NCBI GenBank assembly: GCA_002716125.1
Contig: PAZH01000018.1
Span: forward strand, 5,827-69,826
Origin: Rhodospirillaceae bacterium
Lineage (GTDB): Bacteria; Pseudomonadota; Alphaproteobacteria; UBA8366
Direction of reading: 5' to 3'
DNA: 64,000 bases
A program made the translations under genes and the position numbers. Each line of letters begins with the position of its first letter. Position 1 is the first letter of the stretch. The notes below the pieces were generated by a model. That model saw only the letters and a list, made by a program, of their open reading frames with translations, had not been told where the DNA came from and searched no databases. This document shows, in pieces, positions 8,689-17,754 of this stretch.

Positions 8689-11415
8689 ATGACGTCCCCT
8701 CCCCGAATAATTTTGCCGGACGCGCCGGTGCTGGTCACTGGACTTTCCGACGCCGCTTGGCTTGATCCGACCGGCGAGATCGCGGAATTGTCTTTCAAGG
8801 ACGCGGCGGCGCGTATCAATGACGGCATCCGGCCCATTCTGTGCCATGCGCCTGCGACGGCGCGCCGGCTCGCTTTGCGGCGGTTTAGTGCATTCGATGT
8901 CTTGGAGCTTTTCGCCTTCGTGCGGCCGCTCGATTTCTGTATTCCAACGCCGCGCGGATTGGGTGAAACGCTGGGGATCGAGTCGGGTCATCGTCCGTCG
9001 GATGGGGCGATCGGGTTGATACAGTTTGCACAGGCATTGTTGCGAGAACTGGGCGAATCCGACGACCGAGACGCGCGCCCGGTTGCTTGGGCAATGGCGC
9101 AGGGCGGATGGGCTTGGGGGCCTTCGGTCCTGGCGGCACTTGGTGAGGAAGGCGAGGCCGATAAGGCGCGTTCGCCGGCGGCGGGTTTGGATGTTTGGCG
9201 CCGCCTGCCCGAGTGGTCGGAGCATGCGCCGCCACCACCGCCGGCCTCGATTCCGGTCGAGCCGGAAGAAGCGCGGAATCGCCTCAACCATTTGCTCGAT
9301 GCCAATGCGGAACCGAGGCCGAGTCAGGCGGACTACGCGTCTGCGACTTCGGGAGCGTTCCGGCCGCGTGACCAGGCGGGCGCACCGAACTTTGTCTTGG
9401 CGGAAGCAGGAACGGGCGTCGGCAAGACGCTCGGTTATATCGCGCCCGCCAGCGTTTGGGCGGAAAAGAACGAGGCACCCGTTTGGCTTTCGACCTATAC
9501 ACGGAACCTACAGCATCAGATCGATCAAGAATTGGACCGGCTCTATCCGGATCCGGCGCTCAAGGCGCGACGGGTCGTGGTTCGCAAGGGGCGCGAAAAC
9601 TACCTCTGCCTCCTCAATATGGAAGAGGCACTGCGCGGTGTCGCGGTGGATCGCAACGATGCCATCAGCCTCGGATTGATGGCGCGTTGGGCCGCCCGGA
9701 CACGGGACGGCGATCTGACCGGCGGCGACTTTCCGTCTTGGCTGGTCGACTTGCTCGGCGCCCGCCGGACGCTCGATCTCAGCGATCATCACGGTGAGTG
9801 CATCTACTCTGCCTGCTCGCACTATCAGAAATGCTACATCGAGCGTGGTGTGCGGCGTGCCCGGCGCGCCGACCTTGTCATAGTCAATCACGCGCTGGTC
9901 ATGGTGCAGGCGGTTCGCGGCGCCCTCGACAGCAATGCACGGCCGACACGGTTCGTCTTTGACGAGGGTCATCATGTTTTCGATGCTGCCGACAGCGCGT
10001 TTTCGGCCTTGCTCAGCGGCCGGGAAGCCGCGGAATTGCGCCGGTGGTTGCGCGGGGCGGAGACACGCGGTTCTGGGCGTGCCCGAGGGTTACGTCGCCG
10101 CATCGAGGACCTTCTGTCGGGTGACGACGACCTCGCGGCGTTGGACGAGGTTTTACGCGCCGCCGGGACCTTACCGGGCGAGGGGTGGCGGCAGCGTATT
10201 TCGGAGAGTGAGCCGCGCGGTGCTGCCGAAGCGTTTCTCGGTGCGATCCGGGGGCAGGTCTATGCACGCGCCAACGGCACCGATGGGCCCTATGACCTCG
10301 AATGCGATATCGGCGAGTTGGTGCCGGGTTTACTGGAAGCGGCGGCGCAGTTGAACGAGGGGCTGACCCGTTTGGGACAGCCGCTGAAGGTCCTGCGGGA
10401 ATCGCTGATCGCGCGCCTAGACGATGAGGCGGATTCATTGGAAACGCCGACACGCTTGCGTATTGAATCGATGATTCGTTCGTTGCAGAACCGGGGCGAG
10501 GATGTCGTCGCCGCATGGCGCAGCATGCTTGAATCCCTGGCGAGCGAAACACCCGAACGGTTTGTCGACTGGTTCAGTGTGCAGCGTTTTGGCGGCCGGG
10601 ACATCGATGTCGGCATGCACCGGCATTGGCTCGATCCGACCGTACCGTTCGCTGAGCAGGTGGCGTCACCGGCGCACGGCCTTGTCGTCACCTCGGCGAC
10701 GTTGCGCGATGGAACCGGCGACGCTGAAGCCGACTGGGCCGCGGCGGAAATTCGCACAGGTGCGAACCATTTACCGGCGCCCGCCGTTCGCGCAGCGGTT
10801 CCGTCACCATTCGACTATGCGGAGATGACCCGGGTCCTGGTGGTCAACGACGTGCGGAAGGACGACCTCGGACAGGTCGCGGCGGCGTATCGCGAACTCT
10901 TCCTAGCGTCCGGCGGCGGGGCGCTCGGGCTCTTCACGGCCATTTCGCGTTTACGAGCGGTCCATGCGAAATTGGTCGAGCCTTTGGACCAAGCGGGGTT
11001 ACCGTTGTTCGCGCAGCATGTGGATGGCCTCAACCTGCCGACCTTGATCGATATATTTCGTGCCGAGGAAGAGGCGTGTTTGCTCGGCACGGATGCGGTA
11101 CGTGACGGTGTCGACGTGCCGGGCTCAAGTCTTCGGCTTATCGTTTTCGATCGGGTCCCTTGGCCGCGGCCCACGATCCTGCATCGCGCGCGTCGGAAGG
11201 CGTTCGGCGCGCGTGCGTATGACGATATGTTGACCCGGCTCCGTCTTAAACAGGCCTATGGACGGCTGGTACGCCGTGCCGGCGACCGCGGTGTCTTTGT
11301 CATGCTTGACCCGATGATGCCGTCCCGTCTCGGCGGCGCGTTTCCGGAAGGAGTCGAAATTAACCGTGTCGGATTGGCGGAAGCCGTTGCCGAACTCCGC
11401 GAATTCTTCGGTTGA
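8689..11415 (+). CDS. DinG/XPD-like Fe-S ATP-dependent DNA helicase
   Basis: A 908-residue superfamily 2 helicase of the DinG/XPD group. Walker A is AEAGTGVGKT (K246) and the DEAH-box variant is DEGHH at 425-429. Four cysteines spaced like the XPD iron-sulfur domain are C307, C371, C376 and C382. The C-terminal third carries VVTSATLRDG (motif III region), GTDAVRDGVDVPG and QAYGRLVRRAGDRGVF (motifs V and VI). About 235 residues precede the P-loop without an obvious exonuclease motif. Such helicases unwind 5'-tailed, forked or R-loop DNA during repair. The start ATG 8689 follows a short divergent promoter region with lysK. Confidence 0.92.
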   Translation: MTSPPRIILPDAPVLVTGLSDAAWLDPTGEIAELSFKDAAARINDGIRPILCHAPATARRLALRRFSAFDVLELFAFVRPLDFCIPTPRGLGETLGIESGHRPSDGAIGLIQFAQALLRELGESDDRDARPVAWAMAQGGWAWGPSVLAALGEEGEADKARSPAAGLDVWRRLPEWSEHAPPPPPASIPVEPEEARNRLNHLLDANAEPRPSQADYASATSGAFRPRDQAGAPNFVLAEAGTGVGKTLGYIAPASVWAEKNEAPVWLSTYTRNLQHQIDQELDRLYPDPALKARRVVVRKGRENYLCLLNMEEALRGVAVDRNDAISLGLMARWAARTRDGDLTGGDFPSWLVDLLGARRTLDLSDHHGECIYSACSHYQKCYIERGVRRARRADLVIVNHALVMVQAVRGALDSNARPTRFVFDEGHHVFDAADSAFSALLSGREAAELRRWLRGAETRGSGRARGLRRRIEDLLSGDDDLAALDEVLRAAGTLPGEGWRQRISESEPRGAAEAFLGAIRGQVYARANGTDGPYDLECDIGELVPGLLEAAAQLNEGLTRLGQPLKVLRESLIARLDDEADSLETPTRLRIESMIRSLQNRGEDVVAAWRSMLESLASETPERFVDWFSVQRFGGRDIDVGMHRHWLDPTVPFAEQVASPAHGLVVTSATLRDGTGDAEADWAAAEIRTGANHLPAPAVRAAVPSPFDYAEMTRVLVVNDVRKDDLGQVAAAYRELFLASGGGALGLFTAISRLRAVHAKLVEPLDQAGLPLFAQHVDGLNLPTLIDIFRAEEEACLLGTDAVRDGVDVPGSSLRLIVFDRVPWPRPTILHRARRKAFGARAYDDMLTRLRLKQAYGRLVRRAGDRGVFVMLDPMMPSRLGGAFPEGVEINRVGLAEAVAELREFFG

Positions 11416-11429
11416 TCGCTCACGATCAA

Positions 11430-11945
11430 TTAGGCGTTTCGGGACGTCGCTTGCACCCGCCGGCGCGGGCGTTCACCCGCCAAGAGCCGTAATGCGTCGG
11501 TAAAGGCCGGTATGTCGTGCGCTAGAGGGGCGAAGAACCGAGCGTCGACCCGGCGTATATCAGGTTCGGCGCGTTGGCCGATTTCGCGTCCTTCGGCGGT
11601 GAGACGAACCGCAAACGCACGCTTATCCCGCCGGTCGCGGGTCCGTTCGACATACCCGAGCCGTATGAGCGCACGGACAACTTGCGACGTCATCATCGGA
11701 TCTGTCCGGCAATGGCGCGCGAGCTCGACTTGGGAGACGGTCTCCTGGTCGGCGGATTTGGCCGCAAGTCCTGACAGCAGGAGGAATTGGACTGGCGTGA
11801 TGCCATAGGGCTCCAGGGCACGGCGCTGTTCGCGCTGCCAAATATTTTCCAAGTTCCACAACAGAAATCCGGGTGTTTGCTCGGCGGCCCAATCGTCCTC
11901 CGATGCCATCGCATTCGTATCAACGTCGTTGCGCAGATCGCTCAT
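11430..11945 (-). CDS. MarR-family winged-helix transcriptional regulator
   Basis: A 171-residue MarR/SlyA-type regulator. The central wHTH reads VSQVELARHCRTDPMMTSQVVRALIRLGYVERTRDRRDKRAFAVRLTAEG, with the typical Asp/Arg wing (DRRDKRA). MarR proteins bind as dimers to palindromes and release on phenolic or oxidant ligands. The start ATG 11945 is favoured by a strong GGAGAGG site. An MFS or other target gene is not directly adjacent: the neighbours are the DinG-like helicase (convergent) and a 292-base gap leading to the unknown 12238 gene. Autoregulation through that gap is likely by family precedent. Confidence 0.9.
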   Translation of the reverse strand: MSDLRNDVDTNAMASEDDWAAEQTPGFLLWNLENIWQREQRRALEPYGITPVQFLLLSGLAAKSADQETVSQVELARHCRTDPMMTSQVVRALIRLGYVERTRDRRDKRAFAVRLTAEGREIGQRAEPDIRRVDARFFAPLAHDIPAFTDALRLLAGERPRRRVQATSRNA

Positions 11946-12184
11946 TCGACCTCTCCGTCTTGTCGCACGCAACATTTTATATGCGCGCATGGTAATTGTC
12001 GAGAACGCCTTCAAACCTGCTTATGGGCGACCGGCCGGATACAAGGTGTCTTCGAGACGGACAGGCAGGCGATTATTGCCTATCACCCGGCGAATTTTGC
12101 CGGGCACGCCCTTCAATTGTCACAAAACTGGGTAAATTTTGCCGCAATTGACCCCTAACGTATTGAATTAAAGTGATAAAAAAT

Positions 12185-12200
12185 CGGCACAGAATCTGCA
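12185..12200 (+). promoter_or_regulatory. Candidate sigma-54 (-24/-12) promoter
   Basis: The segment CGGCACAGAATCTGCA has GG at 12186-12187 and GC at 12198-12199, exactly 10 bases apart as in the sigma-54 consensus, with GGCAC conserved. The predicted start near 12211 lies 27 bases before the unknown 12238 gene. An enhancer-binding-protein site was not identified. Confidence 0.35.
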
Positions 12201-12237
12201 TCTTCCGTACCGTACAATTAAGATTGGATGGCGACCC

Positions 12238-12669
12238 ATGAAGATTGAACTCTTAAAGAATGCATTCCGCGGCGTGACGCGCCAAGAAGAAGCTGCGCTG
12301 GCGGCTCTTGCGATTGTTCCGCGCAAACGCCGTGAGTTACCGGTCGCAAGCACGCATTTCGATACCGTCAACGAAGCGCCTGTGGTCGAACGCGCTGAAT
12401 TATTGGCGTTGGCCTCGAAGATTTTTGACCCGCAGCGCATGGAGCGCGATGAAGCGGAAGGGCTGATTGGCCTGCTCCAAGATGCGGGCGTACTGCCCAA
12501 AAAGGACGGTCGTTTTCTGCGTTGGCAAATGCGGGCCGGAATCGAGCAAGGCGCGGTCGTCGATTTGATTGCGTTCGCCCGTGCCATGATGCCGGCGTCG
12601 CCTCGCAAAGATGACGTACTCGAACTGTTGAACGATATCGCCGGTCGTCGGTACCAGGCCGCGAGTTGA
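12238..12669 (+). CDS. Uncharacterised 143-residue protein
   Basis: I do not recognise this protein. It is 143 residues, soluble, with no signal peptide or membrane segment. It is rich in charged residues and predicted helices (KRRELPVAS, QRMERDEAEGLIGLLQDAGVLPKKDG), and a C-terminal DDVLELLNDIAGRRY helix. No catalytic motif or Cys pair is visible. Codon use looks like its neighbours, so it is probably a real gene. It stands alone between a 292-base upstream gap with a sigma-54-like promoter and a hairpin-rich 3' region. The start ATG 12238 gives the whole open frame; the ribosome site is only fair. Confidence 0.7.
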   Translation: MKIELLKNAFRGVTRQEEAALAALAIVPRKRRELPVASTHFDTVNEAPVVERAELLALASKIFDPQRMERDEAEGLIGLLQDAGVLPKKDGRFLRWQMRAGIEQGAVVDLIAFARAMMPASPRKDDVLELLNDIAGRRYQAAS

Positions 12670-12705
12670 GCCGAATTCGGCTCACGCCGTCCTTCGGGGC
12701 GGCGT
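12668..12705 (+). repeat. Two adjacent RNA hairpins after the 12238 gene
   Basis: GAGCCGAATTCGGCTC (12668-12683) is a perfect 16-base palindrome overlapping the stop codon. It is followed at once by ACGCCGTCC-TTCG-GGGCGGCGT, a 9-bp stem with one G-U pair closed by a TTCG tetraloop. In RNA the second hairpin should be very stable. Together with the terminator just downstream, three stems are stacked in about 95 bases. Confidence 0.6.
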
Positions 12706-12709
12706 CGAA

Positions 12710-12763
12710 GGGGTCGGGACGCAACTAGGGTCGCGCACATGCGTCCCGGCCCCTCTATTTCTT
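12710..12763 (+). terminator. Long-stem terminator or structured 3' end
   Basis: GGGGTCGGGACGCA (12710-12723) pairs with 12740-12753 over 14 bp with one wobble, around a 16-base loop. The U-rich sequence TCTATTTCTT follows. It probably ends transcription of the 12238 gene. The very long GC stem is more than a terminator needs, so 3'-end protection or a processed small RNA is also possible. Confidence 0.6.
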
Positions 12764-12866
12764 AAAATTAGAACCGCTGACCTATCGCTCAGCCCGCTGT
12801 TAGTACTTACCCGAAAGTGATGCTAACATATTGTTTTTATTATTTTAATTGCCGGCGAACGCAGAA

Positions 12867-12902
12867 TTGCGCAAACTACTCTTATCAGGAACGTTTGCGC
12901 AA
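12867..12902. promoter_or_regulatory. Tandem TTGCGCAA palindromes before usg
   Basis: Two copies of the 8-base palindrome TTGCGCAA at 12867-12874 and 12895-12902 are 28 bases apart. The second runs into the AGGAGAAAGG ribosome site of usg. The arrangement looks like a paired operator, but no regulator is assigned. Confidence 0.4.
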
Positions 12903-12918
12903 GGAGAAAGGCCGGGCA

Positions 12919-13182
12919 ATGCATGACATGAAGCTGCAACTCGAAGGGTATCGTCTCACAACGGCGGAAATTGTTTACTACATGCCGGATCACCCATCGC
13001 TTATTCAGAGCTTCATATGGCAATTTAACGATCTGGCGCCGCGCTATCCGAAACTCCACGAATTCCTCGACTATTGGCGCGTCAACATCGATGCGACGAT
13101 CCATTCGGTGGCGGTGATGCGGCGTGAACGGATTGGCCCGGCGAAGACGCGCGCGGTCCGCCACGAACTTTCACTGCATTAG
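12919..13182 (+). CDS. usg: Usg-like family protein
   Basis: An 87-residue protein matching the Usg family, found almost only in alphaproteobacteria and first noted near trp genes. Its function is unknown. The family core is clear: LQLEGYRLTTAEIVYYMPDHP, then SFIWQFNDLAPRYPKLHEFLDYW. ATG 12919 is preceded by AGGAGAAAGG at good spacing. The open frame continues upstream to 12817, but that part is low-complexity and AT-rich, so it is leader. No trp gene is adjacent; downstream is a ferredoxin reductase 121 bases away. Confidence 0.9.
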   Translation: MHDMKLQLEGYRLTTAEIVYYMPDHPSLIQSFIWQFNDLAPRYPKLHEFLDYWRVNIDATIHSVAVMRRERIGPAKTRAVRHELSLH

Positions 13183-13303
13183 ATAATCCGCAAATTTAAT
13201 CGAACCGCTCTTTTTAAGCCTAAATTTTGGCGCGGAGCCCTTGATTACGTTAGGTTCCATCGCAATTGCGTAAGAAGAAACCAATGCATGGAGGAACGCC
13301 CGG

Positions 13304-14614
13304 ATGACCGTGCGTGTTGCAATCGTTGGCTCGGGGCCCAGCGGATTTTATACGGCGGATGCGCTGCTGCGCTCTGACGGCGATTACGAGATCGATATCA
13401 TTGACCGGCTTCCCACGCCGTTCGGATTGATCCGGGCGGGTGTCGCGCCGGATCACCAGAAGACAAAGAATGTCTCCCGAGCCTATGAAAAGACGGCTTT
13501 GAACGAGAATGTCGCTTATTTCGGCAACGTCGACATCGGGAAAGACGTGAGTGTCGACGAGCTGCAAAGCCTCTACGACGCGGTTGTCCTCGCCATTGGC
13601 TCACCTTATGACCGCAAGCTCGGCGTGCCGGGAGAGGATAAGAAGGGTGTTTTCGGATCGGCGGATTTCGTCGGCTGGTACAACGGGCACCCAGACTTTC
13701 GGGACCTAGAGCCGGACCTCGACACGGACGCGGTCGTCGTGATTGGCGTCGGAAATGTGGCGATCGATTGCGCACGGGTTCTCGTGAAGACGCCCGACGA
13801 AATGTCCCATACCGATATTGCGACCCATGCGGCGGACGCAATTCATGCGTCGCCGCTGAAAGACGTTTATATGATCGGGCGCCGCGGACCTATCGACGCG
13901 AAATTCACCAATGTCGAATTGCGCGAGATGGGCGAGCTGAAGAACTGCACGCCGATTATCGACGGTTCGGTCATTCCGGATGAAGTGCCGGAAGACATGG
14001 AAATGAGCGACCGGGACCGACGTCTGAAAGACCGCAACCTCGGAACATTGAAAAGTTTCGTCGATGCAGCGCCGGACGGTCGCGAGAAACGCGTTCATTT
14101 CCAGTTCTTTGCGTCGCCAGTGGAAGTCCTCGGCGGTGACTCCGTCGAAGGTATTCGAATGGAGATCAACGAGGTTCGCGATGGCCGCGCGGTCGGTACG
14201 GGCGAAACCTATGATATTCCATGCGGCATTGTAATTCCGGCCATTGGCTATCAGGGGCAGCCTTTGGAAGGGGTTCCGTTCGACGATTGGAACGGCGTTA
14301 TCAAGAACGACGAAGGGCGCGTCTCGGACGGTTTGTATGCGGTCGGATGGATTCGCCGCGGGCCGACGGGTGTCATCGGCACCAATAAGCACGATGGCGA
14401 CCGTGCGGCGGAACAGATCCAGGAAGATTGCTCGGATGGCGGCAAAGCCGGCCGCGCAGGTCTGACGGCATTGCTTGGCGATAAGGGTGTGCGCTGGGTC
14501 GACTACGCGGGTTGGCAGCAGATCGATGAGGCAGAGAAGTCCGCCGCGCCGGAAGGTGCGCCGAGACGCAAACTCACGCGAATTCCGGAAATGCTGGCGG
14601 TCCTAGACGGATAA
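13304..14614 (+). CDS. Adrenodoxin-reductase-type ferredoxin--NADP+ reductase
   Basis: A 436-residue FAD flavoprotein of the FprA/adrenodoxin reductase group, which passes electrons between NADPH and ferredoxin. The FAD-binding GSGPSG is at residues 9-14 (VAIVGSGPSGFYTADALL), followed by the family's GLIRAGVAPDHQKTKNV. The NADP-binding fold is at VVVIGVGNVAIDCARVL (about 144-160). The C-terminal FAD contact is GWIRRGPTGVIGTNKHDG. It lies 208 bases upstream of korA-korB and on the same strand. It is therefore a plausible partner that exchanges electrons with ferredoxin reduced by KorAB, although cotranscription is not shown. Confidence 0.93.
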   Translation: MTVRVAIVGSGPSGFYTADALLRSDGDYEIDIIDRLPTPFGLIRAGVAPDHQKTKNVSRAYEKTALNENVAYFGNVDIGKDVSVDELQSLYDAVVLAIGSPYDRKLGVPGEDKKGVFGSADFVGWYNGHPDFRDLEPDLDTDAVVVIGVGNVAIDCARVLVKTPDEMSHTDIATHAADAIHASPLKDVYMIGRRGPIDAKFTNVELREMGELKNCTPIIDGSVIPDEVPEDMEMSDRDRRLKDRNLGTLKSFVDAAPDGREKRVHFQFFASPVEVLGGDSVEGIRMEINEVRDGRAVGTGETYDIPCGIVIPAIGYQGQPLEGVPFDDWNGVIKNDEGRVSDGLYAVGWIRRGPTGVIGTNKHDGDRAAEQIQEDCSDGGKAGRAGLTALLGDKGVRWVDYAGWQQIDEAEKSAAPEGAPRRKLTRIPEMLAVLDG

Positions 14615-14822
14615 GCTTGACGCGGTCTCCATAGATTGTATGTACAGGTATGAAAATTTGACCTTTCCGCTTAACGAATCGGTAAAGTCGGTTGCAAATT
14701 TATGAACCGCGTCTTAAGTGAAAGATCGCATCCGTCGAGCGCGGAACTGTGAAGTCCGTTGGCCGGAAAAATATGGTAGATTTCTCGCTCAAATTCAGGC
14801 GTATCCAGGAGAATAAGGCATC

Positions 14823-16691
14823 ATGTCAGCTGTAACTGCGGCGGCACCGGATCCCAAACCTCGTCAAGAGTTGGACTCGGTGGTCATTCGGTTTGCGGGC
14901 GATTCGGGCGATGGCGTCCAGATCACCGGAAGCCAGTTCACCGACACGACGGCCTTGGCCGGCAACGACTTGGCCACTTTCCCCGACTTTCCAGCGGAAA
15001 TCAGGGCGCCTGTGGGCACAACCTTCGGCGTCTCGGCGTTCCAGATCAACTTCGGTGCGCGCAATATCGAAACGTCCGGCGACGCCCCCGATGTTCTGGT
15101 CGCGCTAAACCCGGCCGCATTGAAGGTCAATCTCGGTGACCTCAAAGACGGCGGGCTGATCATTTTGGATGTTGGCGCCTTCAACGCACGGAACTACGAG
15201 AAAGCCGGCTGGGCGAGCGATCCCCTAGAAGACGACACGCTGGCGAAGTACCGCGTGGTGAAGATCGATATCTCGAAGCTCACGCTTGATTCGGTTAAGG
15301 ATTTTGACGTCACTTCGAAAGAAGGGCTGCGGTGTAAGAACTTTTGGACGCTGGGTCTGGTCTATTGGCTCTACGATCGGTCTCGCGAAGGCACGACGAC
15401 GTGGCTGCGGGAGAAGTTCGCGAAGATTCCGCACATCGCCGAAGCGAATATCAGCGCGCTCAATGCCGGACACGCATTCGGTGAAACGGCGGAAATGCCG
15501 GGTGAAGTCGGCAGTTATGTCGTCCCGCCCGCGGACCTCCAGTCGGGGGAATACCGCAACGTGACCGGGACCGACGCGATGGCCTGGGGCCTGACCGCGG
15601 GATCGCAATTGGCGGAAACCGATTTGGTGTTCTGTTCATATCCGATTACGCCGGCTTCCAGTCTGCTGCACTCACTGGCGCAATTGAAGAACTTCAATGT
15701 TGTGACGTTCCAGGCGGAAGACGAGATCGCCGCCGTTGGCGCCGCGGTCGGTGCGTCCTACGCGGGTTCGCTCGGTGTCACGTCGAGTTCCGGACCGGGC
15801 GTTGCGCTGAAAGGTGAAGCGATCGGCTTGGCCGTAATGACCGAGCTGCCGCTGATCATTGTCAACTCGCAGCGTGCCGGCCCGTCGACCGGCATGCCGA
15901 CGAAAACGGAACAGTCGGATCTTTATCAATCGGTTTACGGCCGGAACGGTGACAGCCCGTTGATCGTCCTGGCGGCGCGTTCGCCCGCCGACTGTTTCGA
16001 GGTCGGCATCGAAGCGGTACGGCTGGCGACCAAGTACATGACGCCCGTTATGGTGCTGAGCGATACCTATATTGTGAATGCCGCGGAGCCGTGGCTGATC
16101 CCGGACGCGAGTTCGCTGGAGCCGTTTCCGGTCAAATATCGCGACGACCCGGAAGGCTTCCAGCCCTTCATGCGCGATGACACGACCCTTGCGCGGCCTT
16201 GGGTGAAGCCGGGTACGCCGAATATGGAACATCGGATCGGCGGTCTCGAGAAGTCATATGATTCCGGCCATATCTCTTATGATCCCGACAACCATCACAA
16301 GATGACGATGGTCCGGAAAGAGAAAATCGACCGTGTCGCCAACGACATCCCGCAACAAGGTGTCGAGCAAGGCGGTGATTCCGGTCAATTGGCCGTCGTC
16401 GGTTGGGGATCGACCTACGGGCCGATCAGCCGAGCCGTCGAGAATGTCCGCGCCCGCGGCCTCGCCGTGAGCCACATTCACCTCCGGCATCTCTGGCCGT
16501 TGCCGAGCAACCTTGGCGACTTGCTCGGACGGTTCGACAAAGTGCTTGTGCCCGAAATGAATACGGGCCAACTCAAGACAGTCCTCCGCGACCAATATCT
16601 GGTTCCGGCGGAAGGCCTTAACCGCGTCACCGGGAAGCCATTCAAGATTTCCGAAGTCGAAGACGCCATCAACGAAATGTTGGGAAGCTGA
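14823..16691 (+). CDS. korA: 2-oxoacid (2-oxoglutarate):ferredoxin oxidoreductase, alpha subunit
   Basis: A 622-residue KorA-type subunit with the gamma domain fused in front of the pyrimidine-binding alpha domain. Residues 18-200 (RFAGDSGDGVQITGSQF onward) form the gamma domain, and the alpha domain follows from about 235 (FCSYPITPASSLLHSLA). The complex oxidatively decarboxylates a 2-oxoacid to its CoA ester and reduces ferredoxin. This CoA-ferredoxin route can stand in for 2-oxoglutarate dehydrogenase in aerobes. ATG 14823 follows CCAGGAGAATAAGG. The stop TGA lies one base before the korB start, so translation is coupled. Substrate preference for 2-oxoglutarate is family inference. Confidence 0.92.
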   Translation: MSAVTAAAPDPKPRQELDSVVIRFAGDSGDGVQITGSQFTDTTALAGNDLATFPDFPAEIRAPVGTTFGVSAFQINFGARNIETSGDAPDVLVALNPAALKVNLGDLKDGGLIILDVGAFNARNYEKAGWASDPLEDDTLAKYRVVKIDISKLTLDSVKDFDVTSKEGLRCKNFWTLGLVYWLYDRSREGTTTWLREKFAKIPHIAEANISALNAGHAFGETAEMPGEVGSYVVPPADLQSGEYRNVTGTDAMAWGLTAGSQLAETDLVFCSYPITPASSLLHSLAQLKNFNVVTFQAEDEIAAVGAAVGASYAGSLGVTSSSGPGVALKGEAIGLAVMTELPLIIVNSQRAGPSTGMPTKTEQSDLYQSVYGRNGDSPLIVLAARSPADCFEVGIEAVRLATKYMTPVMVLSDTYIVNAAEPWLIPDASSLEPFPVKYRDDPEGFQPFMRDDTTLARPWVKPGTPNMEHRIGGLEKSYDSGHISYDPDNHHKMTMVRKEKIDRVANDIPQQGVEQGGDSGQLAVVGWGSTYGPISRAVENVRARGLAVSHIHLRHLWPLPSNLGDLLGRFDKVLVPEMNTGQLKTVLRDQYLVPAEGLNRVTGKPFKISEVEDAINEMLGS

Positions 16692-16692
16692 G

Positions 16693-17715
16693 ATGAACGA
16701 CATCGCAACGACCGAAAAGCTGACTGCCAAGGATTTCACCTCGGACCAGGAAGTTCGCTGGTGTCCCGGGTGCGGCGATTACGCCATCGTTAAGGGTGTG
16801 CGGGCCTCTTTGGCCAATATGGGTGTGAAACGGGAGAACACGGTATTCGTATCCGGTATCGGCTGTGCCGCGCGCTTTCCGTATTATCTCTCGACGTATG
16901 GCTTCCACACGATCCACGGCCGAGCAGCGGCGATCGCGACGGGCGTGAAGCTCGCGAATCCGGAACTGGACGTCTGGGTGGTTTCCGGCGATGGCGACGG
17001 TCTCTCGATCGGTGGTAACCACATGCTCCATCTGTTGCGGCGGAACGTCGATCTTCAAGTCCTGCTGTTCAACAACGAGATCTACGGTCTTACCAAAGGC
17101 CAATATTCACCGACTTCGAAGGTGGGGACGCGCTCTCCCTCGACGCCGATGGGTTCGGTGGACACGCCGCTGAATGCCGGCAGCTTTGCACTTGGGAGCG
17201 GGGCGCGCTTCGTCGCCCGTACTGTCGATACCTTGCAGAAGCATATGCCGGGTGTTTTGGCCCGCGCGCATGAGCATAAGGGCGCCTCTTTCGTCGAGAT
17301 CTTCCAGAATTGCATCGTATATAACGATGGCGCTTTCAAACATTTCACCGACAAGTCGGTGGCCGCGGACATGCAGGTGCATGTCGAGCACGGTAAGCCG
17401 CTAATCTTCGGCAAAGACGGCGAGAAAGGCCTCCGTATGAAGGCGGGGCTGGCTGAGCTCGAGGTCGTGACGATCGGCGAGAACGGCGTGACCGAAGCCG
17501 ACATTTTGGTTCATGACGAGACGAATAAGATGCTCGCCATGATGTTGACTTCCATGGAGCCGCCACACTTTCCGGTGGCGCTTGGCGTTATCTACTGCGG
17601 TCCGTCGACGAATTACGACAAAGCCGTCTACGATCAAATCGATGTGGCCAAAGAGAAAAGCGGCGATGCGGATATGAACGCCTTGCTTCGCCAAGGTCAT
17701 ACCTGGACGGTTTAA
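16693..17715 (+). CDS. korB: 2-oxoacid (2-oxoglutarate):ferredoxin oxidoreductase, beta subunit
   Basis: A 340-residue thiamine-diphosphate subunit. CPGCGDYAI (C24 and C27) and further cysteines such as GIGCAARFP are cluster-binding candidates. GDGDGLSIGGNH with the later NNEIYGLTKGQYSPTS forms the TPP-Mg site typical of KorB/OorB. The length is at the upper end for the family because of a C-terminal extension after about residue 290. It directly follows korA. The next gene, ctaA, begins 3 or 39 bases downstream depending on its start, so the three may share a transcript. Confidence 0.93.
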   Translation: MNDIATTEKLTAKDFTSDQEVRWCPGCGDYAIVKGVRASLANMGVKRENTVFVSGIGCAARFPYYLSTYGFHTIHGRAAAIATGVKLANPELDVWVVSGDGDGLSIGGNHMLHLLRRNVDLQVLLFNNEIYGLTKGQYSPTSKVGTRSPSTPMGSVDTPLNAGSFALGSGARFVARTVDTLQKHMPGVLARAHEHKGASFVEIFQNCIVYNDGAFKHFTDKSVAADMQVHVEHGKPLIFGKDGEKGLRMKAGLAELEVVTIGENGVTEADILVHDETNKMLAMMLTSMEPPHFPVALGVIYCGPSTNYDKAVYDQIDVAKEKSGDADMNALLRQGHTWTV

Positions 17716-17754
17716 CGCTTGGTTTGTACCCATGGGGGCGACCAGGGTCGCACC

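Noticed and set aside
12817-12918. N-terminal extension of usg
   Set aside because: It is AT-rich and low-complexity, contains the operator-like repeats, and there is a strong ribosome site at 12906 for the internal ATG.
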